A stretch of DNA of 64,000 bases, taken from contig PKQS01000007.1 in NCBI GenBank assembly GCA_017577945.1, forward strand, positions 1-64,000. Reading direction: 5' to 3'. The stretch is from Bacillota bacterium. GTDB taxonomy: Bacteria; Bacillota; Limnochordia; Limnochordales; ZCTH02-B6. How positions within the stretch are numbered: position 1 is the stretch's first letter; each line of letters starts with the position of its first letter. Both the position numbers and the translations under genes were made by a program. A model generated the notes under the pieces. That model had not been told where the DNA came from. It searched no databases and saw only the letters and a program-made list of their open reading frames with translations. This document shows, one piece after another, positions 27,437 through 36,349 of this stretch.

Positions 27437-28328
27437 TCATGCCATCTTCTGCGCGTAGCGGCGGTCGAAGCGCCCGGGCGCGAAGGGGCGCAAGTCCACG
27501 GACGTCTGGCCCGTCGTCATCAGGTCGGCGATGATGACCGCCGTCGTCGGGCCTAGCGTGATGCCGAGCATCGCGTGGCCCGAGGCGACGTACAGGTTCG
27601 GCAGCGTCGGCGCCCGGCCGATGGCGGGCAGCCCGTCGGGCAACAAGGGGCGCATGCCGACCCAGACTTGCTGCTCGTCGCCTTCCTCCCAATGCGTCAA
27701 GTACCGGTACGTGCTGCGGCGGATGCCGGCAACCCGTTCTTCGTAGAAGTTGGTGTTGATGCCCGAGAGCTCCATGGTCCCGGCGACCCGCAGCGCGCCT
27801 TCATAGGGAGCCAAGGCGACGCGCCCTTCGGCCAGGTACATGCTGTGCCGCAGCTGCAGCCGCGGATTGCGAATCGTGATGCTGTAGCCTTTGCCGGCCT
27901 GCATGGGCGAAGACGTACATCAGGCCGGCCTTATGCATTTCGAAGTCAAGGCCCTGGGCGGCCAAATTGTCAAAATCTCGCAGCGCCAGCCGGTTCAGCT
28001 GCGCCAGAGCCTCCCGGCCTTGTGCGTACTTTTCCTCGTTGCAGTGCCGCCAAAATTCCAGCAGCCAGCCCAGCATGCCCGGCACCACCGACGGCTTGAC
28101 GTACAGCGGGCTGTCGGGCTGCAGCATCCACTTGAGGGATTGCGACACGAGGCCGGGCGCGGGCACGGGCATGGACAGGGACGGCGTAATCCAGCCGGCG
28201 TTCCCGCAAGAAGCTCCCTTGCCGAACTCGCCCTTGTCAACTACGACGACGTCGCGGTGACGGCGCCTCAGCTCATACGCGGAGAGGAGGCCGATGACGC
28301 CTCCGCCGATGACAACGGTGCGGGCCAT
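27437..28328 (-). pseudogene. dadA: DadA-like D-amino-acid dehydrogenase, deleted and frameshifted
   Basis: The 5' part has the FAD-binding start VIGGGVIGLLSAYEL and continues to DFEMHKAGLMYVFA (about 125 residues). Near 27903 the sequence jumps, in another frame, to QAGKGYSITIRNP. It then reads to the end through RVAGTMELSGIN, GMRPLLPDGLPAIG and ASGHAMLGITLGPTTA. About 120-180 residues of the substrate and FAD middle are missing. Complete members have about 415-430 residues and oxidise D-amino acids at the membrane. D-alanine from peptidoglycan turnover would fit the neighbouring genes. Confidence 0.7.
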
Positions 28329-28612
28329 TGCGTCTCGTCTTTCTCTTGTCGTTTTTGGGAAATTGGCTCAACGGTTGCGATTTGTGAGCCGACGGTCGAT
28401 TTTCGCTGCACTCTATTCTTTTTCCTCTTGATTGTCACAGTCATCTAGTCCCGCACGCAGCGGTAAGAGAAATGTACTCACGAAATTTCGCGGCACATGC
28501 GAAGAAGGAAAAATGTCAGATCACAGCGAAAAATCAACACCACTCCACCGCGGGGCCGGCGAAGCACGGGGCGCCTCGCGGGGGAACCACTTCTAAGGAG
28601 GGACGACGCGGA

Positions 28613-30394
28613 ATGAGACGCTCTCCTGTACTACTTCTCGTCGTGCTGGCGTTGCTGCTGGCCGGTTGCTTCGGCGTTTCGCCCGGGGTCGGGCGAATTG
28701 CCGTCACTTCCGAGCCTGCCGGCGCCAAGATTTTCCTTGACGGCAAGGATACCGGCCAGGTGACGCCGGCGACCCTCAGCAACGTGTCGGTCGGCACGCA
28801 CCAAATCAAGCTCGAACTCGCAGGATACGAGCCGGAGACCCGTTCGGTTACGGTGCAGCGGAACGCGACCGTAGCGATCAGCGTGACGTTGAAACCGTTG
28901 GCGCAGCAACCGCCGGGTGAGGATCCTGGTGATCCCGGCGAAGAACCTGATCCTTCGCATGCTCGGGTCTATGGTTTCGTGACGGCCAGCACGGGCGGCC
29001 AGCGGGTTCCGGGTGCCACGGTGACCGCATACGTCAGCGGCACCAGCGAGGCCGTGGCCTCGACGGCCACCGACGAAAGTGGCGCCTATGTGTTGTACCT
29101 CCCGGCAGGCACGTATGACATCGTGGCCGACAAGCCCGGCCATGCGCAGGCCAAGCGCCAGGCGCTCTTCCTGGACGTGGCCGGGGAGGCGAAGGTCGAC
29201 CTCATCAGCCGCAAGCTGCGCGATCCCGACAAGGGTGCGAAGGCGCCGACGATCAACGTCTACCTTGACGTCGACGGCGCGCTCGTTCCGTTCGGCCCGG
29301 GCACCGTCATCGAGCAGAACGCGCTGGTGTTCGGCGTCGTCGACGTTCAGGCCGAGTATGACATTTACCGCATTCAGGTCTGGGTAGGCCACCGCGGCTA
29401 CACCACGGACTTCCAGTCCGGAATTCTTGCGGAGACTCTGTCGTTCTTCCTGTGGGATTTGTTCGACGCGCCGGGCGAGACGGAACTGGTCGTGGCCGCC
29501 TACGACTGGCAGGAGAACTTCACCGAGATTCGCATCCCGTTCGTTTATGCGGTCAGCGACCCGTCGGTGTTCCTGCATCCGGTTGACTGGGTCGATCTCG
29601 TCGCCGTGACCTACGGCCACGACCTGGGTCTGTATCGCGCTCGCCAGGCGGCGGTGTACGACCTGCTTGGCATTCCGGGCGACCCGCACCTGCTCGTCTT
29701 GCCCAACGGCCATACGATCGACACGTCGCGGCTTGACAAAGACGTGACGATGTTTGTGAGCATCCTGTGGACACCCGTGGCCGGCGCCGCCGGATACGAG
29801 ATCGAGCGCGCCTTCAGCCCGAACGGGCCGTGGCAGCGCGTCGGCAAGGTGGGCAGCTGGTACGGCACCGAGTACATGGACCTCAGCCCCGACCTAGAGC
29901 CCGGCGTGCCGGTGTACTACCGCGTCCGCGCCGTCGGGCCCAACGATGAGAAAGGCCCGTGGAGCGTGCCGGTCTGGGTGAAGCCGCTCGACCGGTTCGC
30001 CATCTACCTGGTCTCGCCGGAGGACGGCGCGACCAACGTGCCGTTGGAGCCGACGTTCACCTGGACCTACGAAGACATCGGCGCCGACGAGTACGTCTAC
30101 GACATCTTCGTGGCGGGCGTGGCCGGCGAGCCGGCGGGCGAGTTCGGCTACTACGCGTGGTATTACGAAGGTCTCAAAGACGTGAAGCAAGTCAAGTACA
30201 ACTTCGACGGCACGGGCGTCGACCTGCGACCTGGCCGGACGTACCAGTGGAACATTGTGGAAGGCGCCGCCTACGCGTACTATCGCCCGAACTCCATGGC
30301 CGTTTCCTTCCCGTGGACCGGGCCGGCGGCTGAAAACGGGTACGCGGGCGCGCTGAACGGTGAGTTCCTGTTCACGACGACGCTCGGACACTGA
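28613..30394 (+). CDS. lipoprotein with PEGA, carboxypeptidase-regulatory-like and FN3 domains
   Basis: 593 residues. The signal peptide ends in LALLLAGC, giving a lipid-modified Cys19. A PEGA domain (about 23-92: IAVTSEPAGAKIFLDGKDTG, ending in a VTV-rich strand) leads through a Pro/Glu/Asp linker to a carboxypeptidase-regulatory-like fold (GFVTASTGGQRVPGATVTAY). Later come a fibronectin type III module (ILWTPVAGAAGYEIERA) and an Ig-like end (SPEDGATNVPLEPTFTWTY). No enzyme motif is seen; it is a surface binding or structural protein. AAGGAGGG precedes the ATG. The next gene, 44 bp on, is a subtilase lipoprotein with a nearly identical lipobox region. Confidence 0.85.
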   Translation: MRRSPVLLLVVLALLLAGCFGVSPGVGRIAVTSEPAGAKIFLDGKDTGQVTPATLSNVSVGTHQIKLELAGYEPETRSVTVQRNATVAISVTLKPLAQQPPGEDPGDPGEEPDPSHARVYGFVTASTGGQRVPGATVTAYVSGTSEAVASTATDESGAYVLYLPAGTYDIVADKPGHAQAKRQALFLDVAGEAKVDLISRKLRDPDKGAKAPTINVYLDVDGALVPFGPGTVIEQNALVFGVVDVQAEYDIYRIQVWVGHRGYTTDFQSGILAETLSFFLWDLFDAPGETELVVAAYDWQENFTEIRIPFVYAVSDPSVFLHPVDWVDLVAVTYGHDLGLYRARQAAVYDLLGIPGDPHLLVLPNGHTIDTSRLDKDVTMFVSILWTPVAGAAGYEIERAFSPNGPWQRVGKVGSWYGTEYMDLSPDLEPGVPVYYRVRAVGPNDEKGPWSVPVWVKPLDRFAIYLVSPEDGATNVPLEPTFTWTYEDIGADEYVYDIFVAGVAGEPAGEFGYYAWYYEGLKDVKQVKYNFDGTGVDLRPGRTYQWNIVEGAAYAYYRPNSMAVSFPWTGPAAENGYAGALNGEFLFTTTLGH

Positions 30395-30438
30395 GGCGGT
30401 TGTGGCCGTTGCAACTCGCGCAAGGGAGTGAGCGAAAC

Positions 30439-32112
30439 ATGCTGAGACTGAAGCCGGCGGCGTCCCTCGCCGCGCTGATGGTTCTGGCCTTGCTGCTGGC
30501 CGGCTGCTTCGGCGGGTTCGTCGGTGTGACTCCGGGCACGTTCCGGACGTCACCCGACGTCTCCCAGCCGGCGGCGTTCCCGGGCGATGACCTGCGGGAC
30601 GAAGACTTGGCTGCTCACGTGCCCGGCGAAATCCTGGTCGGCGTGGAGTCGGAGGAGGTCGCTGAGCGCATCGCGGCCAAGCTGGACGCGAAGCTGACGG
30701 GCTATCTGCCCCAGATTGGCCTGGCGAAGCTGGAGCTTAACGACAAGTCCCGTTCGCTGACCGACGCGATGCGGTCGCTCCGCAACGAGCCCGGCGTCCG
30801 CTACGCGCAGGCCAACTTCATCGACTACGTGCTGCCGGTGCGGAACAACGTGGAAGTGGCCGCGCCGGCCGCCTTGGACTTCGAGCCGGCGGCCGGGCCG
30901 GATCGGTTCGACTTCATCGACGATCCGAACTCGGACTACAACAAGTACCAGTATGGCCTGAAGCGGATTCGGGCTGACGCGGCGTGGCAGGCCGGCCTGA
31001 CGGGGGAGGGCACGATCCTGGCCGTCATCGACACGGGCGTGCAGTCGGATCACCCGTTCTTGGCAGGCAAGGTGTTGCCGGGCTACAACCCGGACGCGCC
31101 CGAGCTGGGCACCGAGGACTGGAACGGCCACGGCACGCACGTCGCGGCCATTGCCGCCGGTCTCATCCACGCGGGCCGCGGGTTTACCGGTATCGCGCCC
31201 GATGCGCAAATTCTCCCGATCCGCGTGTTCAACGACGACGGTGCCACCAACTGGGCGGTGGCTTTCGCGCTTATCATTGCGGCGGATCCGAGCTGGGTGG
31301 GCCTGCCGACCCGCACGGTGGACGTGGCCAACATGAGTCTCGGCGGCGCGGTCTACTCGCTGGCCGTGCAGGATGCGATCAACTTCGCGCTTGACCGCGG
31401 CGTGGTCGTCGTCGCGTCGATGGGCAACACGGAGAACCAGGCAGTTCGCTATCCGGCGGCGTACCAGGGCGTCATCGCCGTGGGCGCTTCCGACGAGCAC
31501 GACGACAAGACGGACTTCTCGACGACGGGTCGGCACATCTCGGTCATGGCGCCGGGGCAGTTCGTGTTCTCCGCCTATAACCTCAACCGTATCGCCTGGG
31601 CTTCGGGCACGTCCATGAGCGCGCCGCACGTGTCCGGCGCCGCGCTGCTGCTGAAGCAGCTCTATCCGGACGCGACGCCGGCGCAGATTAAGGACCTGCT
31701 CGAACGGACGGCCGACTTCAAGGAAGGCTACACGTTCAACCAGTACGGCCACGGCCGCATCAACCTGGCCAACGCGATCGCGGCCGACCTTGAGGGTCGT
31801 CCTCTGGGCGGCATCGAGGTCTACGTGTTCGGCCCGGCCGGCGAGCCGATTCCCAACGCGGAAGTGACGCTGTGGCGCAACCGCGGCGACGAAGCGGAAC
31901 TGGCCGCGTACCCGATCCGCACGGGCGGCTTCGGCGACACGCCGGTTCCGTACCATGGCCTGGCTTTCTTCCGGGGCGTCGAGCCCGGCGACTACTGGCT
32001 GACCGTGGCGCTGGACGAGACGTTGCACGGTGAGCAAGCGCTGAAAGTCGTGGAGAATGTCACGGTCCGGGCCAACGAAACGACGTTCGTCAGGGTTCAG
32101 TTCGACTTTTGA
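30439..32112 (+). CDS. subtilisin-like S8 serine protease, lipoprotein
   Basis: 557 residues. Lipobox LAGC gives Cys23. A propeptide-like region (about 60-132, PGEILVGVESEEVAERIAAK) resembles fervidolysin/thermitase-type prodomains. The catalytic triad is intact: Asp198 in AVIDTGV, His231 in NGHGTHVA, Ser392 in ASGTSMSAPHVSGAA. A C-terminal beta domain (about 455-557) with a VYVFGPAGEPIPNAEVTL segment resembles carboxypeptidase-regulatory or transthyretin-like folds. It is expected outside the membrane, lipid-anchored. AAGGGAG lies before the ATG. It is co-transcribed with the preceding PEGA lipoprotein and ended by a hairpin terminator. Confidence 0.92.
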   Translation: MLRLKPAASLAALMVLALLLAGCFGGFVGVTPGTFRTSPDVSQPAAFPGDDLRDEDLAAHVPGEILVGVESEEVAERIAAKLDAKLTGYLPQIGLAKLELNDKSRSLTDAMRSLRNEPGVRYAQANFIDYVLPVRNNVEVAAPAALDFEPAAGPDRFDFIDDPNSDYNKYQYGLKRIRADAAWQAGLTGEGTILAVIDTGVQSDHPFLAGKVLPGYNPDAPELGTEDWNGHGTHVAAIAAGLIHAGRGFTGIAPDAQILPIRVFNDDGATNWAVAFALIIAADPSWVGLPTRTVDVANMSLGGAVYSLAVQDAINFALDRGVVVVASMGNTENQAVRYPAAYQGVIAVGASDEHDDKTDFSTTGRHISVMAPGQFVFSAYNLNRIAWASGTSMSAPHVSGAALLLKQLYPDATPAQIKDLLERTADFKEGYTFNQYGHGRINLANAIAADLEGRPLGGIEVYVFGPAGEPIPNAEVTLWRNRGDEAELAAYPIRTGGFGDTPVPYHGLAFFRGVEPGDYWLTVALDETLHGEQALKVVENVTVRANETTFVRVQFDF

Positions 32113-32446
32113 CCGCAGCCCGGCGAGCTGGACGCACAAGGGAGGGCGCCCTTGGGAGGGCGCCCTCTTCGTTTCGGGCTCGTTGAAGCCGGTGGTGTCC
32201 TCGCCGAGTTTCGTGGGCAAGGTGTAGAACGGTTTTTCGGGAATGCCACGGCCTCCGTCAAGCTCGCGCGCTCCGGATGCCAGCGGCGCCGGCAGGAGGC
32301 TTGCGGCCGGCGGCATAATGAGGAACCAGCATGAGGAACCAAGCATGAGGAACCAAGCCGGTCCCGGTCTTAGGCGCCTGACGACGGGCTACCGGCAAGC
32401 GGGACGATGGTCGAGGCATTCGTTTCGTCGAAGGGGAGCGGCTGTC
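32113..32446. other. intergenic region before the YdcF-family gene
   Basis: After the terminator there is no recognisable gene. The main structure is a short tandem repeat of ATGAGGAACCAAGC at 32318-32330 (one base shorter), 32331-32344 and 32345-32358. Each unit contains an AGGA and an ATG, but no long frame follows the first two. It may affect translation initiation or be a simple slippage product. Confidence 0.5.
32142..32174 (+). terminator. terminator of the lipoprotein operon
   Basis: GAGGGCGCC (32142-32150) pairs with GGCGCCCTC (32159-32167) around a short loop, followed by TTCGTTT. Position directly after the subtilase gene supports the call. Confidence 0.7.
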
Positions 32447-33250
32447 ATGGGAAAGGCGCTGGCGGATCCGTTGCTGTGGTTTCTCGTCGCCGTGCTGGCG
32501 AGCCATCTTGCGACGCTGCGGCATTGGCGGGCGCTTTCCAAGCCGGCTCGCGCCGGTTTGGTGCTCGGGTTGTGCGCGGCGGCCGGTCTTTGGCTGCTGG
32601 GAACCCACGCGGCGGAGTCGATTCTCATCAAGCGGCTGAGCGCGGTGCATCCGATTCCCGCGGCGGAGGACTTGGCCCGCGTCGATGTGGTCGTCGTGCT
32701 GTCGGGCAGTTTCGTCGACGCGCCGCTGCCCGCGTACGACCAGCTGGACGCTTGGACGACCGCCCGCGTCATTCAAGGCGTGCGGGCCTTTTTCGCCAGC
32801 GACGCGCGGCTTTTGGTCATGACCGGGCGCTGGGCGCGCAGCGGGGCGGCCGAGCATCGGGGTGGAAGCGCCGGCGTGGACGAGGATCCGGCGCGAATGG
32901 CCAACATGATGAAAGAGCTGGCGGTCGCTTTGGGCGTGCCGGAGGATCGGGTCGTGGTGGAGCCCAACGCCCGCACGACCCGGGAGCATCCGCTGGAGCT
33001 GCAGCGGCTCGGCGTGGTGGAACCCGGCGATACGATCGGCGTCGTCACATCGTCGTGGCATTTACCCAGGGCCGTGCGGGAATTCGAAAAGCTGTTCCCG
33101 GACGTCGTGCCCGTGCCCGCCTTCGACGTGCCCGTGGACCAGAAATTCGGCTTGCTGCGCTTCATGCCGCGGTCGATGCACCTGGCCTCGTCGGCCACGG
33201 CCCTGGCGGAATACATCGGCATGGCGTGGTACAGCCTTACCGCGCGTTGA
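32447..33250 (+). CDS. YdcF/ElyC-family (DUF218) membrane protein
   Basis: 267 residues. Two N-terminal hydrophobic segments (about 8-22 and 33-50) are followed by a DUF218 domain: VDVVVVLSG, then RLLVMTGRWARSG, the diagnostic VEPNARTTREHPLE, and VTSSWHLPRAV. Family members act in envelope or peptidoglycan-related processes (ElyC, SanA) but their reaction is not settled. The ATG has AAGGGGAG upstream; a longer reading would include the small tandem repeat. It stands alone, convergent with the pgi operon. Confidence 0.85.
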   Translation: MGKALADPLLWFLVAVLASHLATLRHWRALSKPARAGLVLGLCAAAGLWLLGTHAAESILIKRLSAVHPIPAAEDLARVDVVVVLSGSFVDAPLPAYDQLDAWTTARVIQGVRAFFASDARLLVMTGRWARSGAAEHRGGSAGVDEDPARMANMMKELAVALGVPEDRVVVEPNARTTREHPLELQRLGVVEPGDTIGVVTSSWHLPRAVREFEKLFPDVVPVPAFDVPVDQKFGLLRFMPRSMHLASSATALAEYIGMAWYSLTAR

Positions 33251-33251
33251 A

Positions 33252-33290
33252 GGGCTTGCGCGTGGGTAAGCTCCTCGCGTGCGCAAGCCC
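33252..33290. terminator. hairpin between convergent genes
   Basis: GGGCTTGCGC (33252-33261) and GCGCAAGCCC (33281-33290) form a 10-bp stem with a 19-base loop, directly after the YdcF-family stop. No T-run follows, so efficiency is uncertain. Confidence 0.45.
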
Positions 33291-33395
33291 CTTGGGGTGA
33301 CAAAGCCGCCGGCGTGCGGCGGGAGGCCGGCTCTTGCCGCGGCCGGCCGGTCTCGCGCCTGTGCCTCGGCTGCGCCGCCCTCGCTCTCGCCCGGC

Positions 33396-35036
33396 TTACC
33401 CCGCGCGCCAGCGCCGGTAGGCGGCGATGAGGCCGTCGGTGCTGGAGTCGCCCGTGTCGATGGGGCCTTCGGTCAGCTTCGGCAAAATCGTGCCGGCCAG
33501 CTGCTTGCCCAGTTCGACGCCCATCTGGTCGAAGCTGTTGATGTTCCAGATGGTCCCTTGCACGAACACCTTGTGCTCGTACAAGGCGCACAGCATGCCC
33601 AGCGTATGCGGCGTCAGCCTCTTGTATAGGAAGGTATTGGACGGCCGGTTCCCGGGGAACGTCTTGGCCTTGGCCAGCAAGTCCACGTCGGCCGGGTCGA
33701 CCCCCGCCGCCAGCAGCTCGGCCCGGGCTTCTTCCTCCGTTTTCCCTTCCATGAGCGCCTTCGACTGCGCGAAGCAGTGGGCCACCAGCACGTCGTGGTG
33801 ATTGCCGACCGGATGCGGGGGCTGAGCGGCCACGAAGAAGTCGCACGGCACCAAGCGCGGGCCTTGATGCAGCAGCTGGAAGAACGAGTGCTGGGCGTCG
33901 GTGCCCGGATAGCCCCAGACGATGGGACCCGTGTTCCACCGCACGGGCTGGCCGTCTTTCGTGACGCTCTTGCCGTTGCTCTCCGTGTCGATCTGCTGCA
34001 TGTAGTCGCAGAAAGGCGCCAGGTAGTCGTCGTAGGGCAAAATGGCGTGGGTGTCGGCGTCCCAGAAGTTGATGTACCAGACGCCCAGCAGGCCCATGAT
34101 GACCGGGATGTTGCGTTCCAGCGGCGCCGTGCGGAAGTGCTCGTCCGCGGCGTGCGCGCCCGCCAGCACCTCTTCAAAGCGCTCCATGCCCAAATACAAC
34201 GCTGCGGGCAAGCCGATGGCCGACCACATGGAGAAGCGCCCGCCGACCCACTCCCAAAATTCGAACATGTTTTCCTCGCCGATGCCGAAGGCGCGCACCG
34301 CCTTGGCGTTGGTGGACACCGCTACGAAGTGGTGGGCGACGGCCGCTTCGTCGCCGAGCTGCTCGACCAGCCAGCGCCGCGCCGTCTGCGCGTTGACCAT
34401 CGTCTCCTGCGTCGTGAACGACTTCGAGGCGACGACGAACAGCGTCGTCTCCGCCGGCACTTGCCGCAGCGTGCGGGTGATGTTGGTCGGATCGACGTTG
34501 GTCACGAAGTGCACCCGCAGCTTCCCGTCGGCGTAAGGCTCCAGGGAGCGGCACAGCATGCGGGGGCCGAGATGCGAGCCGCCGATGCAGATGCCCACCA
34601 CGTCCGTGAATGGCTTGCCTGTAAAGCCTCGCCGCTGGCCGCTGCGCACCTCATTCACGAAACGGCGCATTTTCTCCAGCACCGCGTTGACGGCCGGCAT
34701 CACGTCCTGGCCGTCCACGTAGATGGGCCGGTTGGACCGGTTGCGCAGCGCCACGTGCAGCACGGCCCGCTTTTCCGTCGTGTTCAGCTTGGCGCCGGAG
34801 AACATGGCCTCGATGGCTTGGGGCACGCCGGCTTCGCGGGCCAGCTGGAAGAGCAACGCCATCGTCTCGTCCGTAATCAAGTTCTTGGAGTAGTCAAAGA
34901 GCAGGTCGCCCAACTGGAGCGAGTAGCGCTCGAAGCGGTGCGGGTCCGCTGCGAACAAGTCGCGCATGCGGCGCTTTTCCATCTCTCGCTTGTGCGCTTG
35001 CAACGCTCGCCAGGCGGGCAGTTCCGTGACGGCCAT
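33396..35036 (-). CDS. pgi: glucose-6-phosphate isomerase
   Basis: 546 residues, the size of the long bacterial/eukaryotic-type enzyme. Family signatures are present: VVGICIGGSHLGPRML, VVASKSFTTQETM, GGRFSMWSAIGLP and NSFDQMGVELGKQLA. In GICIGGSHLGP the usual Ser of IGGSxLGP is conserved. It links the Leloir products to glycolysis. GAGAGGAG is upstream of the ATG. It is third in galT-galK-pgi, 20 bp after galK, which places a central isomerase under galactose-operon control. Confidence 0.95.
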   Translation of the reverse strand: MAVTELPAWRALQAHKREMEKRRMRDLFAADPHRFERYSLQLGDLLFDYSKNLITDETMALLFQLAREAGVPQAIEAMFSGAKLNTTEKRAVLHVALRNRSNRPIYVDGQDVMPAVNAVLEKMRRFVNEVRSGQRRGFTGKPFTDVVGICIGGSHLGPRMLCRSLEPYADGKLRVHFVTNVDPTNITRTLRQVPAETTLFVVASKSFTTQETMVNAQTARRWLVEQLGDEAAVAHHFVAVSTNAKAVRAFGIGEENMFEFWEWVGGRFSMWSAIGLPAALYLGMERFEEVLAGAHAADEHFRTAPLERNIPVIMGLLGVWYINFWDADTHAILPYDDYLAPFCDYMQQIDTESNGKSVTKDGQPVRWNTGPIVWGYPGTDAQHSFFQLLHQGPRLVPCDFFVAAQPPHPVGNHHDVLVAHCFAQSKALMEGKTEEEARAELLAAGVDPADVDLLAKAKTFPGNRPSNTFLYKRLTPHTLGMLCALYEHKVFVQGTIWNINSFDQMGVELGKQLAGTILPKLTEGPIDTGDSSTDGLIAAYRRWRAG

Positions 35037-35056
35037 GGTCGGACTCCTCTCCGTTG

Positions 35057-36349
35057 CTACAGGATGCGCGCGGCGCCGCCGGACGGGGCCACCACGTACA
35101 CGGCCGGCGTCTTGCCGGTGCGCTTGGGGTATTCCGCCTCGATGGCGGCTACCAGCGCGTCCACCGCCTCCGCGCGGACCAGGCTGACGATGCAGCCGCC
35201 GAAGCCCGCGCCGGTCATGCGCGCGCCGTAGACGCCGGGCACGCTCCGCGCGATGTCCACCATTTCGTCCAGCTCGCGGCAGCTGACTTCGTAGTCGTCC
35301 CGCAAACTGGCGTGGGACGCGTACATCAGTTGGCCGCACGCCTCGAAGTTGTCATTCGCCAGGGCCTGCGCCGTCGCCTGCACGCGCGCGTTTTCGGAAA
35401 TTACGTGGCTGCAGCGACGGGCGATGACGCCGGGGAGCCGGTCCCGCAGCGCTGCGAACGCCTCGGGCGAAACGTCCCGCAACGCCCGAATCCCCGGCAG
35501 GTGCTGACGCAGCAAGGCGACGCCCTGCTCGCACTGGCTCCGGCGTGTATTGTATTCCGAGGAGGCCAGCGCACGCCGCACGCCCGTGTCCGCCACCACG
35601 AGGCGCACGTGCCGCGCCGGCAGCGGGACGTAGCGGCAGTCCAGCGTGCGGCAATCCAGCAGCAACGCGTATCCATCCCGGCCCAGCGCCACGGCGAACT
35701 GGTCCATGATGCCGCATTGAACGCCTACGTATTCGTTCTCCGCCCGCTGGCACAGCTTGGCGATGGTCGCCCGATCCACGGCGAGTTCGAACAGCTCCTG
35801 TACGAGCACCGCGATGCCGACCTCCAGGGCTGCCGACGAGCTGAGACCGGCTCCTACAGGAATATTGCCCGCCAGCGTTGCGTCAAACCCGCCCAGCTCG
35901 CAGCCCGCCTCCCGCAGCGCCCACAAAACGCCTGCCACGTAGCGGTGCCAGCTTCCCGCCGCGGGCGGCGCGGCCGCTCCTTCGCTCCGCGTGGGCGCGA
36001 GTTCGCTCTGCGCGGCCGAAGCGGCAGCGGGGGGCGACGGTGCGGGAGACGGTGTGGGCGACGGCGCGCACAGGTCAGACAAGCGGAAGACGGCTTCCGC
36101 CGCCATGTTGAGCGAGTACACTCGCACCACGTCGTCCCGGCGGCGGCGCCCCGCCAGCAAGATGTCCCGGTCGATGGCCAGCGGCATGACGAAGCCGTCG
36201 TTGTAGTCTGTATGCTCTCCGATGAGATTGACGCGGCCTGGTGAGCGGACGAGAATGACGGCATCCTGCGGGTGCGCGGCGGGATCGAACGGGTAGCGGG
36301 CGTGGAACGTGTCCAGCAGCGTGCGCAGGCGTTCCTCGTCAACGGTCAT
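35057..36349 (-). CDS. galK: galactokinase
   Basis: 430 residues. The galactokinase signature GRVNLIGEHTDYN, the GHMP ATP-loop PVGAGLSSSAALE and the C-terminal GARMTGAGFGGC are all intact. It phosphorylates galactose at C1 with ATP. An unusual Pro/Ala/Ser insert (about residues 93-130, PSPTPSPAPSPP) lies before the ATP-binding half, probably a surface loop. The start overlaps the end of galT by 11 bp, and a GAGGGGG site inside galT serves it. Confidence 0.95.
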   Translation of the reverse strand: MTVDEERLRTLLDTFHARYPFDPAAHPQDAVILVRSPGRVNLIGEHTDYNDGFVMPLAIDRDILLAGRRRRDDVVRVYSLNMAAEAVFRLSDLCAPSPTPSPAPSPPAAASAAQSELAPTRSEGAAAPPAAGSWHRYVAGVLWALREAGCELGGFDATLAGNIPVGAGLSSSAALEVGIAVLVQELFELAVDRATIAKLCQRAENEYVGVQCGIMDQFAVALGRDGYALLLDCRTLDCRYVPLPARHVRLVVADTGVRRALASSEYNTRRSQCEQGVALLRQHLPGIRALRDVSPEAFAALRDRLPGVIARRCSHVISENARVQATAQALANDNFEACGQLMYASHASLRDDYEVSCRELDEMVDIARSVPGVYGARMTGAGFGGCIVSLVRAEAVDALVAAIEAEYPKRTGKTPAVYVVAPSGGAARIL

